Part shown: one piece after another, positions 16,060 through 25,250 of the stretch
How the letters are laid out: each line of letters begins with the position of its first letter
How positions within the stretch are numbered: the stretch's first letter is position 1
Assembly: GCA_947624785.1 (NCBI GenBank)
Contig: CANQLV010000003.1
Span: 124,001 to 188,000 of the forward strand
Origin: Akkermansia muciniphila
GTDB taxonomy: Bacteria; Verrucomicrobiota; Verrucomicrobiia; Verrucomicrobiales; Akkermansiaceae
Reading direction: 5' to 3'
Length of the DNA stretch: 64,000 nt
The notes under the pieces: model-generated
The model's database searches: none
Told to the model about the DNA's origin: nothing
What the model saw: only the letters and a program-made list of their open reading frames with translations
Position numbers and translations under genes: made by a program

Positions 16060-16623
16060 ATGCTTCCCCCCATCATCCTGGCCTCCCAGTCCCCCCGGCG
16101 GAGCGAGCTGCTGGAGAAGGCCCGCGTGCCTTTCTCCATCGTCGTGCGGGATACGGAGGAATTGAAAGACGCCGCCCTGCCACCGCAGGAACTGTGCCTA
16201 TATAATGCCAGGGCCAAGGCGGAAGCGGTGTTCCGGGAACATCCGGATTCCACCGTCATCGGCGCGGATACGCTCGTTTTTCTGGATAGGCTCCCCCTGG
16301 GCAAACCGCAGGATGAGGAGGAAGCCCGCTCCATGCTCCGCATACTTTCAGGGCGGACGCACCACGTCTGCACGGCAGCCTCCATCCAGTCCCCGCTGGG
16401 GGTGAAAGACATCGCCGTGCTGACGGAAGTCACCTTCCGGACACTGACGGAGGAAGACATACGCCGTTACATGGAGCTGGTGAACGTGATGGACAAGGCC
16501 GGATCCTACGCTTTCCAGGAACACGGGGAGATGATCATTTCCTCCGTGCGCGGAGATACGGACAACGTAATCGGCCTGCCCGTCAGGGAGGTGCTGGAAT
16601 GCCTGCGGAGCTTGGGTTACTGA
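16060..16623 (+). CDS. maf: Maf-family nucleoside triphosphate pyrophosphatase
   Basis: A 187-residue protein with the Maf signature ILASQSPRRSELLE at its N-terminus, then GADTLVFLD and GKPQDEEEA and the GSYAFQEHG motif near the C-terminus. Maf proteins hydrolyse non-canonical or pyrimidine nucleoside triphosphates to monophosphates. The pattern fits the dTTP/UTP group (YhdE-like), but the exact specificity is an inference. Monocistronic. Confidence 0.88.
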   Translation: MLPPIILASQSPRRSELLEKARVPFSIVVRDTEELKDAALPPQELCLYNARAKAEAVFREHPDSTVIGADTLVFLDRLPLGKPQDEEEARSMLRILSGRTHHVCTAASIQSPLGVKDIAVLTEVTFRTLTEEDIRRYMELVNVMDKAGSYAFQEHGEMIISSVRGDTDNVIGLPVREVLECLRSLGY

Positions 16624-16647
16624 GCATTAAATGTACGTTTAACGCTC
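16622..16647. terminator. Possible bidirectional terminator between maf and the next gene
   Basis: GAGCATTAAA (16622-16631) pairs with TTTAACGCTC (16638-16647) with one A-C mismatch, overlapping the maf stop and lying just downstream of the convergent gene. The T-run is weak. Confidence 0.4.
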
Positions 16648-16659
16648 CTGCCTTCTTCA

Positions 16660-17418
16660 TCAGGGATCCATTTTGCGCAGTTTCCAGCCAGACGGCGACT
16701 GGATTTCAACATTGGAGAGCATCTTGAGGGATCCGCTGGGGTTCCCTTTGTCGTTCAACAGCTCAATAGTTTTCTCTGCCTGGGGAGATACCCTGAATGA
16801 TTTGTGGCCCAACCAAGTGACCTCTTTTCCGTTCTTGCCCAAAAAGACGGAGCAATCATCATTCAAATAAAGAATTTCATTCGCGGCGGTGTCCCCTTTA
16901 ACCGTTTTCCACCGCCCAATAAAAGAGGCAATAACACGAACTGCGGAGAGTTCCTTTTGAATGGCCAGCGCTTCATCTATTTTACCGAGATTGGCGTACT
17001 TTTTCTGAATTTTAAGAAGGGCATCCAAGTAGGCCTTGTCCGTCTTTTTCCTTTCCTTCATTCTTTTAGACGCCACATTTTCTTGAATTTCCTTCATCTG
17101 TACGCCTACTTGAGGAGAAACTTTTTCCATCCGGGACAGTTCATCCCTGCCAACAAGTTCTTTGGCTGACAAGCGGTTCTCCAAATATTCCACGACTTTC
17201 TGCAGTTCCGCCGCAGAAGCGAAGTCATTCTTCGCGGCATATTTGTTCATGGAATCCCGATAGGCTTTCAATTTGGACGCCTCATATTTCTGATTAATGG
17301 AAGAAAGGATGTTCTCATATTGTTCCTTCAGTTTCCGGGCATCCGGAGGCAGGGATTGGGCGCTTACAGTGGCCCAGGAAATTATTCCCCACAAAATAAT
17401 ACAGCACAACTTATTCAT
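16660..17418 (-). CDS. Exported coiled-coil protein of unknown function
   Basis: A 252-residue protein with a signal peptide (MNKLCCIILWGIISWATVSA). A charged helical region rich in Lys, Glu and Gln follows (about 25-170), with a probable coiled coil built on LKEQYENILSSINQKYEASKLKAY and KKYANLGKIDEALAIQKEL. The C-terminal ~75 residues begin FIGRWKTVKGDTAANEILYLNDDCSVFL and look like a small beta domain of the kind that follows F-x-G-x-W motifs in lipocalin-like proteins. Such proteins are common in Verrucomicrobia and Planctomycetes, but I do not recognise a named family. The start at 17418 gives the signal peptide. It is visibly AT-richer than hflX next to it. Confidence 0.7.
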   Translation of the reverse strand: MNKLCCIILWGIISWATVSAQSLPPDARKLKEQYENILSSINQKYEASKLKAYRDSMNKYAAKNDFASAAELQKVVEYLENRLSAKELVGRDELSRMEKVSPQVGVQMKEIQENVASKRMKERKKTDKAYLDALLKIQKKYANLGKIDEALAIQKELSAVRVIASFIGRWKTVKGDTAANEILYLNDDCSVFLGKNGKEVTWLGHKSFRVSPQAEKTIELLNDKGNPSGSLKMLSNVEIQSPSGWKLRKMDP

Positions 17419-17514
17419 TATAGATGCTGGATATAATATATCCAACATACAAAAATTCAAGAAAAAAGAATGATTTCCCTGCCGAGGATGCGGTTTCTCC
17501 GCAATCAAGAGGAA

Positions 17515-18834
17515 TCATTTTTCCACCAGAAAACGGCTGAATTTGTTATAAAACGCCACGGGGAGCACGGCTTCTACCAGGGTGCCTTCCTCCACGTATT
17601 CCGTGGAGAGAACCTTCCCTTCACTGTGCATGGCGGCCGCCAGATCGCTGCGGGTATAGGGAATCAGGAACCGCGCGCGCCGGACGCGGCTTTCCAGCAT
17701 TTCCACACAGGCGTTCAGCAGGTTTTCCACGCCATGCTCCTCCTGCACGGACATGGGCACCACCGTGCCGTTGAAGTGGGGCTTCAACAGGGTTTCCAGC
17801 GTGTGGCGTTCTTCTTCCGGCACAAGGTCCACCTTGTTCAGGACCACGATCATGGGCTTGTCGCCCGCGCCCAGCTCGCCGAGCACTTCCAGCGTGGTTT
17901 CATAATGGCGCACGGCTTCCGGATCGGAGGCGTCCACCACCTGCACCAGGAAATCCGCCAGCACGGCTTCCTCCAGCGTGGATTTGAAGGCCTCCACCAG
18001 ACGGTGGGGAAGGTTGCGGATGAAGCCCACGGTATCCGTCAGCAGCAGGGGCTGTCCGTGAGGAAGCTCTATTTTCCGCGTCGTGGTGTCCAGCGTGGCA
18101 AAAAGCATATCCTTCGCCATGACTTCGGAACCGGATACCAGGGAAAGCAGGGAGGATTTTCCCGCATTGGTATAGCCCACAATGGCGGCCGTGGCTACGG
18201 CCTGGCGCTCCCGTTCCTTGCGCTGCGTGGCGCGCTGCCGGGTCACCAGAGCCAGTTCCTTCTGAATGGCTTCAATCCTGGCGCGCGCCAGGCGGCGGTC
18301 CACTTCAATCTGTTTTTCACCCTCCCCCCTGGCGGCTCCGCCGCCGCCCTTGCCTCCTCCGGAACCGCCGCCCTGGCGGTCCAGGTGGTTCCACATGCGG
18401 GCCATGCGCGGCAGGGAATACTGCATACGGGCCAGCTCCACCTGGAGGGTGGCCTCCCGCGTGCGGGCTCGCCGGGCAAAGATATCCAGAATGACCTCTT
18501 CACGGTCAATCACGCATTCATCAATCAGCCGTTCCCATTCGCGCTGCTGGGAGGGGGAAAGCATGTTGTCAAACACCACGCAGTCCGCCCGGCAATCCAG
18601 CGCCAATTGCTTCACCTCCTGGGCTTTTCCGGTGCCGCACAGGAATTTGGCGTGCATGTCCCGGGATTTGATGAGGTGCTTGCCTGCAATGCTGATGCCG
18701 AGGTTGGTGACAAGGTCTTCCAGCTCGTCCAGCATGGCCTGTTTTTCCCTGGCCTCGGAAGGGTCGAAGTAGATGGAAACGAGCATGGCCCGTTCCACCA
18801 TTTCCGGCTTTTCACGAATTTCAAACATATTCAA
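17515..18834 (-). CDS. hflX: GTPase HflX
   Basis: A 439-residue ribosome-associated GTPase, which in studied bacteria splits stalled or heat-damaged 70S ribosomes. An N-terminal HflX domain is followed by a Gly-rich linker (about residues 155-172), a helical stretch (RRLARARIEAIQKEL), then the G domain: G1 GYTNAGKS at 220-227, G3 DTVGF at 267-271, G4 NKVD at 333-336. The C-terminal extension is intact. A 43-residue lipoprotein gene lies 4 nt upstream and is probably co-transcribed. The start at 18834 has a second in-frame ATG two codons later. Confidence 0.93.
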   Translation of the reverse strand: MNMFEIREKPEMVERAMLVSIYFDPSEAREKQAMLDELEDLVTNLGISIAGKHLIKSRDMHAKFLCGTGKAQEVKQLALDCRADCVVFDNMLSPSQQREWERLIDECVIDREEVILDIFARRARTREATLQVELARMQYSLPRMARMWNHLDRQGGGSGGGKGGGGAARGEGEKQIEVDRRLARARIEAIQKELALVTRQRATQRKERERQAVATAAIVGYTNAGKSSLLSLVSGSEVMAKDMLFATLDTTTRKIELPHGQPLLLTDTVGFIRNLPHRLVEAFKSTLEEAVLADFLVQVVDASDPEAVRHYETTLEVLGELGAGDKPMIVVLNKVDLVPEEERHTLETLLKPHFNGTVVPMSVQEEHGVENLLNACVEMLESRVRRARFLIPYTRSDLAAAMHSEGKVLSTEYVEEGTLVEAVLPVAFYNKFSRFLVEK

Positions 18835-18838
18835 GCAG

Positions 18839-18970
18839 TTAACGGAATTGCTTGCTGGAGGTGGGCTGGTAGTCCTTCAGCGCGAAGTCCGCGTGTTTGT
18901 GACAGTCACAACCGCATGAAGAGAGGATGCCGGCCACGCATGCCAGCGTCAAAAAGCTGATCAGTCTCAT
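18839..18970 (-). CDS. Tiny Cys/His-containing lipoprotein upstream of hflX
   Basis: A 43-residue open frame with a clear lipoprotein signal: MRLISFLTLACVAGILSSC, with the lipidation Cys at residue 19. A short mature part follows, CGCDCHKHADFALKDYQPTSS..., containing a Cys-x-Cys-x-Cys-His-x-x-His cluster that could bind metal. The stop codon is 4 nt before the hflX start, so the two genes are probably translated from one message. No family is recognised. The lipobox and tight spacing support a real gene. Confidence 0.65.
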   Translation of the reverse strand: MRLISFLTLACVAGILSSCGCDCHKHADFALKDYQPTSSKQFR

Positions 18971-19127
18971 GCGGCTATGAGACCCGTACGGAGTACCCTA
19001 GGCAAGCAAATTTTATTTCATCACGCCTACTTTTCCGCAAAACCGGCGCAGGGTTCCTTTTCCAGACGGGACTTTTCCACCGTCGGCACGGCTTTTCCTC
19101 CCTCCTCCGGCCAAGAGCCTGCCGGAA

Positions 19128-21716
19128 TCAATCCGATTTTTCACCGTCTTCCGGGGGCGTCTCCTCCGCGTCCAGACCGCTCATCCACAGGTTCCATCGT
19201 TCAATGAAGGCGCGGTCCATCTGGAGCAGCGCATTTTCCTGCTGGGCGGGGGAAATGGTTTCCGTCAGGCTGCCGAAAATAAGCAGCGGCTTGGAATACG
19301 TATCCGCCAGGGGGGAGAATTCCGCAGGCTGCTTCTGGCGGCATTCCCGCGCCAGGGCATACAGGGAGTTGAACGGAAGCTCGTTCCAGCTGACCTGGTA
19401 CGCGTCACTGCCTTCCCGGCCGTCCTGCGGCTCCACGGTCAGCAGATGCCCCTTCATCCCTGTCAGGCGCACCTTGGAGCCGTCTTTCAGCACCAGTTTT
19501 TTTCCAGGCCTCTTTTCCAGGAGCGCGGGCAGGATTTTCTCCATACGGGTGAACAGCGGCAGCATTTGCTCCGTCATTTCCCGGCGCACGGCCAGCCTGG
19601 CCCTGACGGCGGGGGAGGAAATAACCTTTTCCGCCCCGCCGTAAACGGCGGAGGCCTTTTCAAAGTCCCCGGTTTTTTTCATGACGTCCGCAGCTTCCCG
19701 GCAAACGTCTTCATAGCTTCTGGACTGGGCGGCCAGCAGGGTTTCCTTTTTCTTTTCCTCCTCCAGCGCTTTTTGCCTTTCCTCCTCCTTTTTCCTCTCA
19801 GCCATCTTCACGGCTTCCGCCGCCTCCCAGTCCCGGGCTGTCTGGTACTGCATTCTCAAATGGTCCAGCATTTCTTCCAGCGCGGCATAGGCCGGGGGCA
19901 TCGCAGGCACTTCCCCGATCATCATCTGTTCACGCAGGAAGTCCGCGGCGGAGCGTTTGGCCTCCACTTCCGCCACCGTCTTTTCCGGCATGTCCTGAAG
20001 GCGTTTCAGGCGTTCATACTGGTCCGTATATCTCTTGAGGTTGTTGAGCCACGCGGAAGCCAGCTCACGAACGTTCCTGTCCCGGTCGTCCGCCGCATCG
20101 GCCGCCACCCGGTCCAGAAAAGCTCCGTATTCCGGCCATTTACCGGCAAAGTACCAGGACTTCAGCGCCATGCCCACATAGTAATGCACGGCCAGATCGG
20201 AGTTGGAACGCAAGCCCGGCATTCGGGAAGACCAGTCACCGGAGCTCAAGTACATGACCAGGTTGCCGACGTCTCTGGAGCGTTCCAGTTCCGCAGGGTC
20301 CTTGCAGGCCTCCACCTTCCTGCCCAATTCTTCCAGGCGCTCCACCCCTTCCGGAAACTGGCCGCGCGCCCACATGCACAGGACCTGGTTCAGACCGGCC
20401 CAGAGAGAGGTGGAAAGGGGGCAGTCCGGCTGGTCCGCCAGGTCCCCGAACATGGCGGCGGCTTTCACCAGGTCGCCCCGGTTCAGGGATTCCTGGGCTT
20501 CATTGAACAGCTTGCCAAAGCGGATGCTGCGCTCCAGCCGCGATTCCGCCGCAGCCGTGTCTTCCGGGGTCGTACCCGTTCCCGCCGTAGGAGGAAGCGC
20601 CATAGGGGGAGTTCCGGGGGAAGGGGCCCTGCCCTTCTGCCATGCCGCCCAGCCCCAGATGCCCAGCCCCAGCGCCACCACGGAGGCAACGGAGGAGATG
20701 ACGATGATGCGGCATTTCCTGCGCCGGGCGCGCCGCGCCTCCGCCGCGCGCCGTTCCGACCAGGTGAGGCCGGATTCCTGCATGGCCCGGGTGTATTCCT
20801 CCAGGGCCTGTTCCACGGCATCCATCAATTCCGGATAGGAGGAGAACCTGTCCTCCTTGTCAAAAGCCATCAGCCTGTCCACAATGAAGCAGGTCATCGG
20901 GGAGACGTCATTCACCACCTGTTCCAGGCGGGGAAGGTTTTTCTTGGTCTCCAGAAGGACATCGGAAGACTGGGAAGCGTCCACGCGCGGAGGCGCGCCC
21001 ACCAACAAATGGTACATGGTAGCTCCCAGCGCGTACATGTCCGTCCGGAAGTCTTCTTCTCCCCTCAGCAGCGTTTCCGGAGCGGCGTAATAGGGGGTGA
21101 CCCATATTTCTCGCTCCACGTCGGATTCACTGTGCAGCAGGGAGAGGCCGAAGTCCACGATCTTGGCGACTCCGTCGGGAGACTGGAGAACGTTGGCGGG
21201 CTTGATGTCCCTGTGCATGAGACCCGCGTTCCAGGCGGCGTCCAGGCCGCGCACGATATCCAGCGTCAGGCGCAGCGCCTTGTCCTCCGGCACGCGTTCT
21301 TCCGCGGTAATCAGGGCATCCAGGCCGCTGCCCTCCACCAGTTCCATGGCAATGTAAAAAAGGCCCTGGTCACGACCCACGGCGTAAATCTGCACCAGGT
21401 TTTCATGGGAGACCCGCGCCATGATCTGGGCCTCCCGTTCAAAGCGTTCACTGCGCAGGGCGTCCCCGGCGTAAGTGTCATTCAGCACCTTCAGGGCCAC
21501 TTCCCGGCCCAGCACGGTATCTTCCGCCCGATACACCACGCTCATGCCGCCTTTTCCCAGCTTTCCGGTAATCCGGTAGGGCCCCATGCGCGTTTTCACG
21601 CGCGTCAGCGCCTGGCAGCCCGGACAGATGGCGTTGGCATACGGCGGCAGTTGGGAGACGTCCATGGCCTGCCCGCATTCCGGGCAATGAACGATGTTGT
21701 CTTGCTGGGGGGTCAT
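19128..21716 (-). CDS. Membrane Ser/Thr protein kinase with N-terminal zinc ribbon
   Basis: An 862-residue PknB-type kinase. It opens with a zinc ribbon (Cys11-x2-Cys14 and Cys31-x2-Cys34). The kinase domain spans about residues 47-305 with a complete catalytic set: GKLGKGGMS nucleotide loop, Lys76, HRDIKPAN with Asp170, DFG at 188-190 and APE. A basic stretch precedes a single membrane helix (about 335-359). The ~500-residue extracytoplasmic part has helical, coiled-coil, TPR-like character with no named sensor domain. It probably senses an envelope signal and phosphorylates cytoplasmic targets. A PP2C phosphatase that could oppose it is at 49180-49959, not adjacent. Confidence 0.9.
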   Translation of the reverse strand: MTPQQDNIVHCPECGQAMDVSQLPPYANAICPGCQALTRVKTRMGPYRITGKLGKGGMSVVYRAEDTVLGREVALKVLNDTYAGDALRSERFEREAQIMARVSHENLVQIYAVGRDQGLFYIAMELVEGSGLDALITAEERVPEDKALRLTLDIVRGLDAAWNAGLMHRDIKPANVLQSPDGVAKIVDFGLSLLHSESDVEREIWVTPYYAAPETLLRGEEDFRTDMYALGATMYHLLVGAPPRVDASQSSDVLLETKKNLPRLEQVVNDVSPMTCFIVDRLMAFDKEDRFSSYPELMDAVEQALEEYTRAMQESGLTWSERRAAEARRARRRKCRIIVISSVASVVALGLGIWGWAAWQKGRAPSPGTPPMALPPTAGTGTTPEDTAAAESRLERSIRFGKLFNEAQESLNRGDLVKAAAMFGDLADQPDCPLSTSLWAGLNQVLCMWARGQFPEGVERLEELGRKVEACKDPAELERSRDVGNLVMYLSSGDWSSRMPGLRSNSDLAVHYYVGMALKSWYFAGKWPEYGAFLDRVAADAADDRDRNVRELASAWLNNLKRYTDQYERLKRLQDMPEKTVAEVEAKRSAADFLREQMMIGEVPAMPPAYAALEEMLDHLRMQYQTARDWEAAEAVKMAERKKEEERQKALEEEKKKETLLAAQSRSYEDVCREAADVMKKTGDFEKASAVYGGAEKVISSPAVRARLAVRREMTEQMLPLFTRMEKILPALLEKRPGKKLVLKDGSKVRLTGMKGHLLTVEPQDGREGSDAYQVSWNELPFNSLYALARECRQKQPAEFSPLADTYSKPLLIFGSLTETISPAQQENALLQMDRAFIERWNLWMSGLDAEETPPEDGEKSD

Positions 21717-21795
21717 GAACGCAGGGCGTCGGGGCGGGAATCGGAAAAGGGAGGCGCGGGAATCCGGCGCGGCGGAGGCTGTTCAGCGCATCCGG

Positions 21796-21827
21796 AAAAA
21801 GTCCCCCTCCTGATATGAGCAGGGAGG
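21796..21827 (-). terminator. Terminator after the ROK-family gene
   Basis: On the minus strand CCTCCCTG and CAGGAGG pair with one bulged base and a seven-base loop, followed after a few bases by five T residues (21800-21796). It separates the ROK-family gene from the downstream kinase gene. Confidence 0.6.
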
Positions 21828-21868
21828 AACCCCGTACAGGGCCCCTCCCGCAAATTTCATTCCGCCTG

Positions 21869-23251
21869 TCAGGCGAGGGCCGGCAGGGAAGCGGCGGCTA
21901 CGGCCTGGCCGTGGCGCTTGGTCTTTTCATCCGGCACGCGGAGCTGGATTTTCAGCCCGGGGAATTCGGTGCGCAGCACTTCCTCCGCCTTGTCAATGAT
22001 GATCTGGCCACCGTCTCCGGAAGCCACACGGCCCAGGAAGAGCAGGTTGCGGATGTCATAGAACCTGGCGTAGTGGGCAATGGCATAGCCGAAGTGCACG
22101 CCGATGGTTTCATAAATCTTGCGGGCGCGTTCGTCGCCTTCCGCCATGGCGGCCTGAACCTTCTTGAGCTGTTCCGGGAAGGGCATGCCTTCAAACTGGA
22201 AACCGGCGCGGGGAGCCAGACGGGCCACGGCCTGCTGGGAGAAGTAGAGGGCGCCTACGCCCATGTCCTTGGACCATTCGTCCACGCCGCCTTCTTCCGA
22301 GTAATCCACGGGAGCGAAGGCCAGTTCATTCAGCCAGGGCTTGATATGGCCTTCCGGGTCCACGTAGCCGGCGGCCTCGGAGGTGCCCATGGCTACGCCG
22401 AGCACGGCGTTGTCATTCATGCCCATGGCTCCGGCGAGGGCGGTGACTTCACCGTCGTTCACCACTTCAAAGGGGATGTTGTTCCACTTTTCCTTCTGGA
22501 GGGTGCGGAACACCTTGCCGAGGGTCTTTTCAATGTCTTCCTGGCTGACGCCGCGGAACAGGGAGGAGGTGCGCACCTCGCTGTTGATGATGACGCCGGC
22601 GGAGGAACCGCCAATGGCGTCCACCCGCGGAAGGTGGGCGGCGGCGCGTTCCAGGGAGTCCTGGATGCCTTCAATGTGGTACTGGGGGTCCTTCTGGAAG
22701 TAGGGGTCCCAGACCACTTCTTCGGAATATACCACTTCTCCGTTCACCACGGCGGCGCACTTGCGATCGGAACCGCCCAGGTCGAAGCCGATGCGGTAGC
22801 CGTCCAGATTGCGGCCCAGGGTCATGGAGCCGGAGTATTCCTCAGGCAGTTCTTCCACGGACACCTTTTTCACTTCAATGGGGGAGCCGTAAATCTTCTT
22901 GCCGATGAAATCCCAGTCGAATTCGCGGGCGCCGCCCTTGCAGTAGCGGGAGGCCAGCATGTCCGCAATGGCGTCATCCCCGGCGACGAGGATGATGTTG
23001 CCGCCCTTCTGCCACAGCAGGAATTTCACAATGCGTTCCACATAGGTCTCATTCAGGGCAACGTTTTCCCCGGTGTGGGGAAGAAGCTTGCCGGACCAGC
23101 GGAAGCAGGTCCCGTCATTGCGGGTCAGGGCGATGTCCACTTGATGAGAAGCGGGATCGGCGGCGGCTTTGGCCTCAAAGGCTTGATTCCAAAGAACGGC
23201 CGGCACGAAGCCGGGGTCCAGCACAGGCGTGATTTTGGGTTGAATATTCAT
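21869..23251 (-). CDS. ROK-family sugar kinase-like protein
   Basis: A 460-residue protein with an actin/hexokinase-fold core: IGFDLGGSDRKCAAVVNGEVV carries the phosphate-1-like loop, AIGGSSAGVI lies centrally, and GVAMGTSEAAGYVD forms the second phosphate region. It is longer than typical ROK kinases because of a ~170-residue N-terminal extension. The usual ROK zinc motif (CxCGxxGC) is not present, so substrate and even kinase activity are uncertain. The start at 23251 is preferred over an ATG 18 codons upstream. It is divergent from the CPBP gene and ends in its own terminator. Confidence 0.68.
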   Translation of the reverse strand: MNIQPKITPVLDPGFVPAVLWNQAFEAKAAADPASHQVDIALTRNDGTCFRWSGKLLPHTGENVALNETYVERIVKFLLWQKGGNIILVAGDDAIADMLASRYCKGGAREFDWDFIGKKIYGSPIEVKKVSVEELPEEYSGSMTLGRNLDGYRIGFDLGGSDRKCAAVVNGEVVYSEEVVWDPYFQKDPQYHIEGIQDSLERAAAHLPRVDAIGGSSAGVIINSEVRTSSLFRGVSQEDIEKTLGKVFRTLQKEKWNNIPFEVVNDGEVTALAGAMGMNDNAVLGVAMGTSEAAGYVDPEGHIKPWLNELAFAPVDYSEEGGVDEWSKDMGVGALYFSQQAVARLAPRAGFQFEGMPFPEQLKKVQAAMAEGDERARKIYETIGVHFGYAIAHYARFYDIRNLLFLGRVASGDGGQIIIDKAEEVLRTEFPGLKIQLRVPDEKTKRHGQAVAAASLPALA

Positions 23252-23451
23252 GGCAATAATCCGTTGGAAACGTAGCATACCCGCTTTTCCTTGAAAAGTA
23301 TTCATTCCCCTCCTTCATGTTTTTTTTTGCGGAGTGCGGGCCGATAGCTCACTTTCTGCTGGAAAATCACCGTGTTTTCACTAAAGAAGCAGGTGTCCTT
23401 CTTCCGGCGTGGCGCTCCGGAAGGGCGGCCTATTCCACGCATACCTGTTTC

Positions 23452-24315
23452 ATGAATGAATTAACGGACCAGCTTATTACCCTGTTCTCCTCCGCCCTGA
23501 TTGCCGTCATGCTCATCGCCGTGGCAGTGGGCATCTTCCGCCAGGCCCAGGCGCCGAACATCCAGCGCCCCCTGAAATGGCACATCCCCGTGGACCATCT
23601 GGACATGCTGGACATCGCCATGTGCGGCATCATCGTCCTGTACTTCAGCCTGGGGGCCCTGATGGCGGCGGCCACGCCACCGGGGGCCTCCGCACCGCCC
23701 ACCACCACAAACATGGAGCTGGACGGCTACAAGATTTTCAACGGCACCTGCCTGAACCTCATCCTGGCCTTCGTCCTGCTGGTGCGCATGTTCCACACGG
23801 GCAGAATGGAGGCGCTGGGGCTGAAAAAACATTCCCTGAAAGCCCTTCTCTATGCTCCCGTGGCGGGCTACCTGCTGGTGCTGGCCATCCACTTCCTGCT
23901 GGACAGGGGGGGCCTGTTCCAGTGGATTGAACAGGTCACGCACGCTCCGGCGGAGCAGTCCATCGTCTCCGTGCTGCGGCATTCCAGCGATATTCCCCTG
24001 ATTGTGGTCATTTGCTTCAGCGCGGCTATCGCGGCCCCGCTGGTGGAGGAACTCATTTTCCGCGGCTACCTGTACCCGATCATGAAAAAGTACACGGGCG
24101 CCTGGTTTGCGCTGGTCACCACGTCCCTGCTCTTCGGCATCATCCACGTCAGCCTGGTGCCTTTCATTCCGCTGGCCGTCTTCGGGGCCATCCTGGTGCT
24201 GCTGTACGAATACACGGGTTCCATCTGGACGCCCATCATCGCCCACTGCATTTTCAATACCGCCACCCTCATCAACATCCTGTATCCCGGTGTTCTCCTT
24301 CCCTATGGAACCTGA
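23452..24315 (+). CDS. CPBP (CAAX/Abi) family intramembrane protease
   Basis: A 287-residue membrane protein with about eight hydrophobic segments. The family motifs are intact: EELIFRGYLYPIMKK (motif 1, Glu-Glu and Arg), FGIIHVSLVP (motif 2, His) and IAHCIFNTATL (motif 3, His and Asn). These form the metal-dependent active site of glutamic-type CPBP proteases. Targets in bacteria are mostly unknown; some members process peptides or give self-immunity to bacteriocins. The start at 23452 matches the first membrane segment; 45 upstream in-frame residues look non-coding. Its 3' end overlaps thiL by 11 nt, implying translational coupling. Confidence 0.86.
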   Translation: MNELTDQLITLFSSALIAVMLIAVAVGIFRQAQAPNIQRPLKWHIPVDHLDMLDIAMCGIIVLYFSLGALMAAATPPGASAPPTTTNMELDGYKIFNGTCLNLILAFVLLVRMFHTGRMEALGLKKHSLKALLYAPVAGYLLVLAIHFLLDRGGLFQWIEQVTHAPAEQSIVSVLRHSSDIPLIVVICFSAAIAAPLVEELIFRGYLYPIMKKYTGAWFALVTTSLLFGIIHVSLVPFIPLAVFGAILVLLYEYTGSIWTPIIAHCIFNTATLINILYPGVLLPYGT

Positions 24316-25201
24316 TCCCACCATCCGGCAGACGGGGGAGGACGCACTGGTGGCACGGCTCCTGCCCCTGATGCCCTCCAACGCCTCCCTGGTCACGGGA
24401 CCGGGAGACGACTGCGCCGTGGCCCGGAGCTCCGGAAACCGTCAATTGCTCCTGAAAACGGACTGCGTGGTGGAAGGCATGCACTTCCTGCCCGGAACGG
24501 ATCCTGAACTGATCGGCAGGAAGGCGCTGGCACGGGCCGTCTCAGACATAGCGGCCATGGGCGGCACGCCCCTTCACGCGCTGGTGACCCTTTTCGTGCA
24601 TGCGGACCGCCCCGTCCCCCAGGTGGAAGGGATTTACAGGGGCATGGGACGGCTGGCACGGCAATTCGGCATCAGCATTGCCGGAGGGGAAAGCTCCGGG
24701 CTGCCCGGAGACGGCCTCATCATCAGCGTGGCCCTGACCGGAGAGGTTGCGGAAGGGAACGCCGTCCTGCGCAGCACGGCGCGCGCGGGAGACCTGGTCG
24801 CCGTCACGGGCGTGCTCGGCGGCAGCTTTCCCACGGGGCACCACCTTTCCTTCATGCCACGGGTCAGGGAGGGCGGCGTACTGGCCGCCTCCGGCCTGGC
24901 TACAGCCATGATGGACCTTTCCGACGGGCTGGGAACCGACCTTCCCCGGCTGGCGAAAGCTTCCGGCCTGGGCTTCCGCATTCATGAAGAGCTCCTTCCC
25001 GTGCGCCCGGGTTTCACCGCGGCGCAGGCCATAGGCGACGGGGAGGATTACGAACTGCTGGCCACGTTCCGTCCCGGCGACCGGGAGCGCGTTGCACGGC
25101 TGGCCGCGGAGCATTTCCCGGAAACGCCCTTTACCGTCATCGGGGAAATGACGACGGAACCTTCCTCCGCCCTTCCGTCAGGCTACAGGCATTTCAACTA
25201 G
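24305..25201 (+). CDS. thiL: Thiamine-monophosphate kinase
   Basis: A 298-residue ATP-dependent kinase converting thiamine monophosphate to thiamine diphosphate, the last step of cofactor synthesis. The ThiL hallmarks are visible: GPGDDCAV near residue 36, KTDCVVEGMHF, ALARAVSDIAAMGG, SIAGGESSG, and MMDLSDGLGTDL in the C-terminal half, the usual Mg- and phosphate-binding segments. The start lies 11 nt inside the CPBP gene. No other thiamine gene is nearby and no TPP riboswitch is seen upstream. Confidence 0.92.
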   Translation: MEPDPTIRQTGEDALVARLLPLMPSNASLVTGPGDDCAVARSSGNRQLLLKTDCVVEGMHFLPGTDPELIGRKALARAVSDIAAMGGTPLHALVTLFVHADRPVPQVEGIYRGMGRLARQFGISIAGGESSGLPGDGLIISVALTGEVAEGNAVLRSTARAGDLVAVTGVLGGSFPTGHHLSFMPRVREGGVLAASGLATAMMDLSDGLGTDLPRLAKASGLGFRIHEELLPVRPGFTAAQAIGDGEDYELLATFRPGDRERVARLAAEHFPETPFTVIGEMTTEPSSALPSGYRHFN

Positions 25202-25250
25202 CCGGATAAGGAAAAAACGGACCGGAAGCTGGCAAAAGACGCCTGCGGAG

